Positions 1 through 8,300 of a stretch of DNA of 11,932 bases are shown in pieces. Positions within the stretch are counted from its first letter, which is position 1, and each line of letters begins with the position of its first letter. The DNA comes from an uncultured Treponema sp. (GTDB lineage Bacteria > Spirochaetota > Spirochaetia > Treponematales > Treponemataceae): the NCBI GenBank assembly GCA_937892225.1, contig CALAUH010000101.1:1-11932 (forward strand), written 5' to 3'. Under the pieces are notes generated by a model. The model ran no database searches. It saw only the letters and a program-made list of their open reading frames with translations, and was not told where the DNA came from. Position numbers and translations under genes: made by a program.

Positions 1-389
1 TCGTTTTTAACTTCTGCCTGTTCTGTTACCTGAACTTTTTCTGTCTGATTCTTTTCTTCTACATCAGTTTTGTTTTCTGATTCAAGAATTGCAGATACTG
101 ATGAAATTTCTTTAAAATTTATATTTTTTTCTTCATAAACAAGTTCCATTTCTTCTTTATCATCATAATAAACAGGAACTGAACTTGTTTCCAAACCACC
201 TTGTCCGTGATTCTGTTTTAATTGAGAATAACTCGCGATAATAACTGAAGTTGCAAGTGAGCCAAATGCAAAGCATATAAATGAACTTACTGCAATCTTT
301 CCAACTTTTGATTTAAATAACATATTATAAAAACTCAATAATTTTCTTATTATACTATGTAATACTTTATTATTAAAGTCTTTTTTCAT
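1..389 (-). CDS. membrane-anchored protein of unknown function, N-terminal part
   Basis: An open frame runs from an ATG at 389-387 to the window edge without a stop (129 complete codons), so the gene is cut at its 3' end. The ATG overlaps the rlmE stop codon as ATGA, which supports this start and suggests translational coupling. The product begins with a basic N-terminus, then one hydrophobic segment at about residues 32-54 (containing SSFICFAFGSLATSVIIASY), then a Glu/Lys/Gln-rich low-complexity stretch from about residue 75 on. This is the layout of a single-pass inner-membrane anchor (N-in) with a flexible periplasmic linker leading to a domain outside the window. Envelope proteins with LysM or M23 peptidase domains often begin this way, but no such domain is visible here and I do not assign a function. 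An internal Met23 is a less likely start because it loses the overlap. Confidence 0.8.
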   Translation of the reverse strand, partial: MKKDFNNKVLHSIIRKLLSFYNMLFKSKVGKIAVSSFICFAFGSLATSVIIASYSQLKQNHGQGGLETSSVPVYYDDKEEMELVYEEKNINFKEISSVSAILESENKTDVEEKNQTEKVQVTEQAEVKN

Positions 390-982
390 CTTTTTTTTAT
401 TCCTATAAGATAAGTTTCAAATGATTCTGTTCTGCAGGCTTCAGGTTTAAATCCTTTTGCAGAAGAAAAGACCTCTCTCATGGTTTTAAGAATCTTTTGC
501 TGGTCGCCATTCTGGAAAATTTTAACCGCAAAATTACCGCCTTGTTTTAACATTGTCTGTGCATACCATACAGCCATTTCTACAAGTTGTTCTGAACTTG
601 CTGTATCAACAATTTTATTCCCTGTAGTTTTTGGTGCTGCATCACATACAACTAAATCATATGGCCCATTTTCTTTAATCTGCTGTCGAATTTCAGGCGC
701 ATTCAAATCACCTTGAATAAAAAGAAGATTATCTCCTTTTACAGATTTTGATAATGGATTTAAATCACAAGAAACTACTTTACCAGTTCCATCGAGTTTT
801 CTAAGTAAGAATGTTGTCCAGCTTCCAGGAGCGGCTCCTAAATCTAGAACTGTATAATTCTTTTTAATCATAGAAAATTTTTCATCAATTTCTTTTAACT
901 TATAAACTGAGCGTGCAGGATAACCTTCTGAAAAAGCTTTCTGTGACCAAAAATCTGGTTTTTCGTAACTATTTGATGCCAT
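386..982 (-). CDS. rlmE: 23S rRNA (uridine-2552 2'-O) methyltransferase RlmE (FtsJ)
   Basis: This 198-residue protein matches the bacterial RlmE/FtsJ family in length (E. coli about 209) and motifs. The SAM-binding loop DLGAAPGSW lies at residues 47-55. The 2'-O-methyltransferase tetrad K-D-K-E is complete: K28 in SVYKLKEID, D114 in VVCDAAP, K154 in FAVKIFQ and E189 in SFETYLIG. In known members it methylates the 2'-OH of U2552 in the A loop of 23S rRNA, a late step of 50S assembly, in the cytoplasm. The ATG at 982-980 has no clear Shine-Dalgarno sequence within the 35-base gap (983-1017) after the upstream methyltransferase gene, so expression may depend on readthrough or coupling. Its stop overlaps the next start by ATGA. 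Family assignment is very secure; the exact target base is inferred from the family. Confidence 0.96.
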   Translation of the reverse strand: MASNSYEKPDFWSQKAFSEGYPARSVYKLKEIDEKFSMIKKNYTVLDLGAAPGSWTTFLLRKLDGTGKVVSCDLNPLSKSVKGDNLLFIQGDLNAPEIRQQIKENGPYDLVVCDAAPKTTGNKIVDTASSEQLVEMAVWYAQTMLKQGGNFAVKIFQNGDQQKILKTMREVFSSAKGFKPEACRTESFETYLIGIKKR

Positions 983-1017
983 ATTTTATTATCGGCAATA
1001 ATCGTCAACTCTTTAAT

Positions 1018-2004
1018 CTATGACTCTTTTGATGTCCACATCCAGGTTAATTCATGTTTATTATAATTCAAGTGAACAATTTTACTGTTTGAAATTGCTG
1101 CAAATTCCTTTATTAATTCCCAGTTGATTTCGCCCTGCATTTTAATTGTACAAATCATATTTTTAGTCATTTTGCTGTCAATCCATTTTTTTATCCATTC
1201 AAGCAGTCTTTCCGGATAACAGATTACATCACTAAAAACCCAGTCAAAAGGTCCGATTTCTTCTGGTTTATAAGTAAAAGCATCGTGTGCGGCAAATTTT
1301 ACAAGAGGATTCTGCATCAACTGTGGAACTAGTTCTGCCCTGTCTACAGCAAAAACATTTGCACCAAGCCCCGCAAGAACCCAAGTCCAGCCACCAGGAC
1401 ATGCTCCGGCTTCAAAACATTTTGTTCCACTTTCCGGAAGTTTTGTTTTTAAAAAATGCCTTGATAACAAAAGACTTTCCTGAATTTTCAAATATGCCCT
1501 GCTCGGAGGATTTTCATGATCTTCTATAAATCTAATTGTACCTGCAGGAAGATTTGATGTAGTTAAAGATGATGCAATCAATGTATGTTCATCTAAAAGT
1601 GTATAAAGACCAATTTCCGAATCTGGAATTTCAAACGGGAATTTTTTATCTTTTAAATTAATATAAGGCAGTTTTTCCTGAATAAGCTCTGCCCTTCTAA
1701 AACAACAGAACTGATATGGAGCCCAGTTTCTTTGAATCCGTTTTAATGCTGATGCAGCGTCACCTATTGAGTCAAAATTCAAAATAAATGGAGATACCAT
1801 TACCGTTCTTGCCCAATATGGATATTCGCCTTTTAAAAATGATTTTATCTTTTCTGCATTTTCAAAATAAAGTAAATCACCGTAAATTTCTGACGGTTTA
1901 TCCAAAATACCGAAACGAGATTTTAATTCACTTTTTAAAAGTTCACTTTGCTGTGGAAAAGAAAGAAATGCAATTCCATCAAGATTTTTTGTTGTAGTAC
2001 TCAT
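1018..2004 (-). CDS. FtsJ-family SAM-dependent 2'-O-methyltransferase, RlmM-like
   Basis: A 328-residue protein with an N-terminal part of about 165 residues, probably an RNA-binding THUMP-like region, followed by a Rossmann methyltransferase domain. The SAM loop is EAGACPGGW (residues 198-206), very close to the LGACPGGWT motif of RlmM, with Glu in place of the usual Asp. A K-D-K-E set can be aligned with RlmM: K173 in SRAYLKIQE, D259 in WVFSDV, K288 in CTIKMQG and E318 in NKHELTW. RlmM methylates the 2'-OH of C2498 in 23S rRNA, and E. coli RlmM is somewhat longer (about 366). The substrate here is therefore a prediction and I leave the symbol blank. The start follows the pilZ-type gene by one base (TAAGATG), implying coupled translation. 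It lies directly upstream of rlmE, so two FtsJ-type enzymes are adjacent. Confidence 0.85.
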   Translation of the reverse strand: MSTTTKNLDGIAFLSFPQQSELLKSELKSRFGILDKPSEIYGDLLYFENAEKIKSFLKGEYPYWARTVMVSPFILNFDSIGDAASALKRIQRNWAPYQFCCFRRAELIQEKLPYINLKDKKFPFEIPDSEIGLYTLLDEHTLIASSLTTSNLPAGTIRFIEDHENPPSRAYLKIQESLLLSRHFLKTKLPESGTKCFEAGACPGGWTWVLAGLGANVFAVDRAELVPQLMQNPLVKFAAHDAFTYKPEEIGPFDWVFSDVICYPERLLEWIKKWIDSKMTKNMICTIKMQGEINWELIKEFAAISNSKIVHLNYNKHELTWMWTSKES

Positions 2005-2005
2005 C

Positions 2006-2368
2006 TTATTTTATTTCTGGAAAATCATTTAAATGTTTTAAATTCAAAATTATTTTTTTCAAATGTACTTCATCTGGTGAATAAAGATTTTGAAATCCAA
2101 TTTGAGTTTCATTTTCATCATCTCTTACCCAGACTGGTTTGCATAATAACTGCAAAGGTTCTTCTTCTAAAAAATTTGAAAGTGTAACTTTGATTTTATA
2201 TTCATTCTCTAAATCTAAAGAAATCGTATAAGGAAAATGCATTTTTATACCAGTCAGACTTATATCATCTAATATTCCGGAAATTGTACATAATTCTGGA
2301 ATATCTACACGTCCAATCTGTACATAACGAGTCTGTTTTCTGTTGTCCATACTTTTTGCTGATGTCAT
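2006..2368 (-). CDS. single-domain PilZ protein, probable c-di-GMP receptor
   Basis: A 120-residue soluble protein that is essentially one PilZ domain. Both c-di-GMP-binding motifs are intact: RxxxR at residues 10-14 (RKQTR) and (D/N)xSxxG at 35-40 (DISLTG). A typical beta-strand ending in TQIGFQN follows at about 88-94. PilZ domains bind cyclic di-GMP and change conformation to control motility, adhesion or secretion partners; the partner here is not visible. The chosen ATG (2368-2366) overlaps the stop of the giant surface protein as ATGA; Met7 (2350-2348) is an alternative start and would still include the RxxxR motif. The gene is followed after one base by the RlmM-like gene. Being coupled to the giant exported protein suggests, but does not prove, a functional link between c-di-GMP and that surface protein. 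Confidence 0.88.
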   Translation of the reverse strand: MTSAKSMDNRKQTRYVQIGRVDIPELCTISGILDDISLTGIKMHFPYTISLDLENEYKIKVTLSNFLEEEPLQLLCKPVWVRDDENETQIGFQNLYSPDEVHLKKIILNLKHLNDFPEIK

Positions 2369-5300
2369 TTCTTTATTACCATTACTTTTCGAGTTTCGTC
2401 CATACCATTACCAACGACTCGGATAAAATAGATTCCCCTTGCAACTGGAGTTCCTTTTCCATTTCGTCCGTCCCATGTAAAAATATGTTCTCCTGCAGAC
2501 AAATTATCTTTATTCAAATAAGTTATGATACTGCCATCAAGAGTCATTACCATAATATTTACACGACCTTCTGTCGGCATATTTAATTTTAGCACAGTTT
2601 TCTCAAGATTTGTAGGGTCTATTACATTATTTAATATTGAAACACCACCACGCTGTAATGCAATATCTTTTAACTTAAATGACCATAAATCAAATGATGT
2701 TGGATCACTGTTTTCTAATCTTAGTGCAAAAAGATTTCTTTTTGTAGATGATGATAAATCATAATTATTTTTATCTATCAAATATGGAACAGAATTGATT
2801 TGAATATCTTCTGTTTCACTATTCATTAACTTAAAGATAAAGCTTACCTGATTACCTGCACTCCATGTTGAATAAATGCTTTCCGGTATATCAAAATAAA
2901 GTCCTTTTGTAATATCTGCAGCATCATTTCTAACTCCATTAAGCACTGAATAATTTGTATTTGCAATCTTAGAAATATTTTCAAATGCATCAGGGAACCA
3001 GATTCGTTTATTTGCACCAATATCAAGATTATATTGTGTTGAAACTGAGTATGAATCAGGTTTATTTGAAATATACATTTTGATTAAAGGTGGAATATTT
3101 GTATTATCATTTCCATCTGTAACCTGAACATTTAACAAAATAGGATGATTAGCACGTAATGTTCCAAAGTTCCCCTGATCTTTACCCCAGCTGTGTACTG
3201 CAAAACTGTCTGTTTCATACAAGCCTTCCTGAATCAAGTTGCCCTGTTCATCGACATAATCTGTGTTATATGCATAATCAGGTAAAACAACATTTACTGC
3301 AAAATCTGAAATTGCATGTGCTGTATACATACGCATATAGTTTTTCTGATTATCCTGAATAAATGTTACTTTTGAACCTAAAACACCTGTATTAATATCT
3401 TTGGAACTTTCTTCATAAGTATTTCCATTTACAGTACCGGCATTCTTTAATCTGATATAAAGATTTTCTACATCATCTAATGTAACATTTCTGTTCAATG
3501 TTAATTCAATTCCTGTAAATTCACTGTTAGACTGATTTTTAAGATATTTTGCATGAACGCTTGTATCTATCTGCAAATCACTGGAATTCTGCCATGATGA
3601 ACCTGTAATTTTTCCAATTTCAAAACAATATGGAATAATTTCTTCAAAAGATTCAGGAATATTTGAACCTTCGTAAATAATATTGTTATTTAAACGCAAT
3701 TCCTTAATAAAAAGAATATACATTTTGTTAGAGCCGACTGGTGTTACAACAATATCAAAATTTGGAGGTGTTCTATCTATGGAACTCTTATATTCCGCTT
3801 TTCCTAATCTGTTTCCGGCTAAATCTGTAATAAATGAAGTATTATATACACTGTCATCAGTTTGACCACAATACGAAAATTCAAATTCCTGAGCAAATTC
3901 GTAGTTTGCACTTATATCTTCTGATTGTATTGTAAGAGAAAAATACAGATTGTCTACATCATCTTTAATTTCATTATTATTTGCTGTATTACCAACGTAC
4001 ATATCTCTAGATGCACCAAAAGTAATATTTGTAAATGGTTTTTCTGCACCCGGAACCCCATCAGTTACAACTTTATAAGAGAACTTATCATACTGATTAT
4101 AATATGTACAATATCTTATACCACCGCCGGTCTTACCTGCAGCAAAAGGTCTACTTCCACCACAAACATCAGCAGCTTCTCCACCAGATATTAAAGACAA
4201 TACATTTGTTGTTAAATATCCATCTTGAGTTGTACACCATCCCAAAGAAGAAATCCATGTATATTTATCTGAAGAGCCCTCTATCTGGAAGCCTGAATAA
4301 TTATCTACGATATGTACTTCAAGATGGTCAACTGTTGTTGCAGCACCAAAAGCATTTACTTCATAGTTACTATCTTCTGTCGAGTGTCCTGGAGAATGAT
4401 ATTTAACAATTTCCGGAGCATAAATATCCCATTTGCCATAAGTTGAATCTGATGCAGATGTTCCTGAATTTACAGACAGTGTATTTTCAGTAACAGGCGA
4501 TAAATCCTGTTTATAAGCCAGATATTCCTGAGCATTACCAGCAGAATCTTTAATTTTACTGTTTGTTCTGAGTGATGAATTTACAGGAAGCGTAATATTT
4601 CCAGATGGTAAAACTGCTTTTTCTATATAACCAGTCCATTTATGTTTATTGTTTACACTTCCATTAACATAACCGGCAATAGAAATTCTGATTGAATAAA
4701 CATCTTTTCGATATAATGAATTTACATATTTATCATCAGAATTAGCTGTTTTTGTATATACGTTTCCATTTTCAACAGTTCCTAAACCGGCAAAAGTTAA
4801 TGGTCCATTATAAGAAGAATTTACATTTTCAGTAATAATTCCAAAATCATCTCGAACCTGAATATTTTCTGCACCATTAGTAATATCTGTATCAAAATCA
4901 ACTGGTTCTGAATATTTAAATTCAATAAAGTTGTGGGCATCATATTTTTTCTGTGGATTTGTAGATGCACTTCCCGGATATGGAGTATGTGCTTCCTGTC
5001 CAGTTCTTACAGAAACTAAAACAGGACCGGTTTTATCACCCACTAAAGTATATTTATTTGTATCAACGTAATGCTTACTGCGTTTTCCAAATTTATCCTG
5101 TATACACCAGTGATGATCAGTTGTTGCACGTGATAACTTAATATATGGAATTACATTTTTATGATTACCATTTCTGTCTGTAGAAGAAGCTGAACCTGCA
5201 GAAGTTCCAGTCGCATCAGTATTCCATGGAATAGATGAATATAAATATACGAAAACTTTTCCATCAATTTTTTCTATATTCTGACCTGAAACTATTTCTG

Positions 5301-8300
5301 TCTGACAGTCTATATCTTTATAAGCTTTATAATACGGTTTCTCTGTTCCATTATCATTTAGTTTAAATTCACTTAATAAATTTATTAATTCACCATTTAT
5401 ATTTCTAATTGATTTATTAAACTCAACATATAAAACATTATCCCGTACTGTATATGCATCTGTAATTTCTAAATTTGCAAAATCCCAGTTTTTATTATTT
5501 CCATTATCTGTACATTCTTCTGCCGGGATTTGAGCGATTGAACCGTCATCCGAATTATTATTTTTACATCTTACAGTACAATCTTTTACATTTGTAAAAT
5601 AAGCTTCTGCAAATGTTGAACCATTTCCATCATTTCGAGGAATATCAATATACCATGTCTGTCCGTTTGTAGTACTGCTTAATGTTATACCGTTTATGTA
5701 TAAATTATTACCTGCAGAAAGATTAGCTGCATTACCAAAAGTTGCACTGCCCTTTGGAGCAAGTACTCCAGGCAATAAATCTCCGCCTTGATTTGTAGAA
5801 CCATTTTCTAAGTGATGCAGAGGAAATTTTGAATATGCAGCAAAAGTTAAATTTGGAGAAGCTCCATTTGAACGGGTCTGATTATATTTATATTCACCGT
5901 CTATAGTTGTAAGTGTATCCTTTTCAGAATAAGATGGTCCTAAAAGGATTATATCCTGTGTAGAAGCAAGTGAATTCTGTACATTTAATTTTCCGCTGTA
6001 TAAAAGAATATTTTTTGCTGTTACATTATGATGAATATTAACAGTTCTATTCTGTGCAGCTGCTATAAACAGATTATTTTCTATAACCAAATTATTATCA
6101 GCACCAAAATTAATATTACCTGCATTATTTCCAAAAATATATACGTCTTTTCTTATTAAAGCAGATTCATTTCCTGTAAAACTACCACCAAGCATAAAAT
6201 CGCCGGTACTGTCGATATCCTGTGTAAATGAACGATTAAAGCTTATATTCTTACCGTCTTCTAAATAGAACAGGCCTGTATTTTTTACAGTTATATTAGT
6301 ATCAAAAGCTGCATCATCATATAAAGAAATATTTCTTGCTGTAATAATAACAGGATTAGTAACAGTTTCAAAATTTGAATGAATCCAGCAATCATTACAA
6401 GTAAGATTACCTGATAAGATTGTAGTAACTGCTGTTACAATTAAATCATTACAAGTAAGATCTCCACAAGTAATTGAATTTACTGCATTTATAGTTGCAT
6501 TATTAGTTGAAGCTGAAATTTCTGAACAAAGAATTGAATTTCCAGAAGTGATTTCAACACTGTTTTGTAACTGAAGTACATCTAAAGAAATACCATCTGC
6601 AGTTAAATTTCCAAATAAAATTGTAACACCCGCAGTATGAACAAGATCTTTTGTAAAATTAATTATATTGCCAGTTCCTGAAGAACCAAATAAGACTGTA
6701 TCAGTTGTATTAAACAAAGAATCATTTTTTACCTCAACCGAATTTTTAAAATCAATTGCTCCACTTACAGATTCTTCAATAAAATTATCTACAACAATAT
6801 TACCTCTTATAGTTAATCCCATATTACCTTTAAAAGTAATTGTTTTATATTCTGTAGAAGGATTTACATTCGCTGTTTGAGTTGTACTTCCATTAAAAGT
6901 CAGATTGTAATCACCTTGTAAAGTACCAGTATCTGTAAAATTACCAGTAAGATATAAACATTCATCACTTTCTAATGTTGTTCCAGCTGCAAGAGTCAGA
7001 TTATTAAACTGTAAATCTGTAACAGCAGTTTTTGTTATACCAGATGCCTGAACAGTTACGTTGCCTAAATTACATTTAGTAGAATTTTCATCTGTAAAAT
7101 TACCAGTAGCAGCAGAAGGATAAGCAGCATTATTTGAACCTAAAATCAACGGATTTCCAGAATGAATATAATTACCAGTATCTTCAACAGTTAAATTTCG
7201 TCTTACAACAATTTCTCTACTGTTTGTTAATGTTACACCAGGATTAATTGTTAAATCCCAGAAAATTCCAGAGATAGAAATATTATTATCAAATATTACA
7301 TTTTTATGATTATAAGTAATGTTTTCTCCAGTAACATTTCCTTTTATTAATAACGTACCACCATTTTCCCCACTATCCCAGATTATATCTCCAGAATTAG
7401 TAATAGCGGCACAACTTTGTTCATTTGTTCCATTATCACCAGTTTGAATAAACTGTGCACCTGAAGCTACATTCAATTCACTTGCTTTGAAAATTGTAGT
7501 ACCAACATTTACAGTACCTGATGTAACAATAAATGTTGAACCTGAAGACTGATTAAAATCATTTTCTAATGATAAAGTTCCGTTTTTATCTACTGTAAAA
7601 TTATTAATAATTAAAGAAGGATTAGCTATAAAACTTATATTATTATCTGCTGTTCCTGTAAATATCCAGTTATTAATTCCAGTGGCATTAGAAATTTCTA
7701 CAGATAAATCATTTGATAAAATCTGATTTATTGTTACATCCTGAAATCCAGATATAGTTCCGTTTTCAATAAAATTCGAATCCTGAATATTTAAATTTTT
7801 GGTACCGGTACTTTCTAATCCATTTGTAGTAATAGTTGAAGCACTTGTTAATAAAGAAAGCGTATTATTTGAACCACTATAATTAAATACATCATTATAG
7901 GATTGAGATCCAGTTGTACTAATACTGCTTCCTGAAAAATTTGTAATACCATTTACAGTTAGTGATGCTATATTTTGAATATTTGAACTGTCAGTAAAAA
8001 TACCGGTTACAGACAAATCAGCTATATTTTGAATAACACCCGAAGCTGTAAAATCACAATTTACATTTAAAGATTTACCATCACCACCAGATAATGAAGC
8101 AACTTTAAATAAAGAAGCATCTACTGTTACATCAGTATTAATGGTAAACATTGAACTAAAAGTTACAGAATCAGTTGCATCTATATTTCCATTAAGTGCT
8201 ATAGTACTTGTTACCGCCAGTGAATTACAGTAAACATCATTAAAATTCAATGTATCATTAGAAATTAATGTAATATTTCCGGCTCTTGTTGTTGAAGTTC

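Noticed and set aside
480..716. 78-codon plus-strand frame
   Set aside because: It is antisense to rlmE, whose catalytic motifs are complete on the minus strand.
3925..4406. Two overlapping plus-strand open frames of 89 and 123 codons
   Set aside because: They are antisense to the giant protein, which continues uninterrupted through them. Their translations are Ile/Tyr/His-rich and look like reverse-strand noise.
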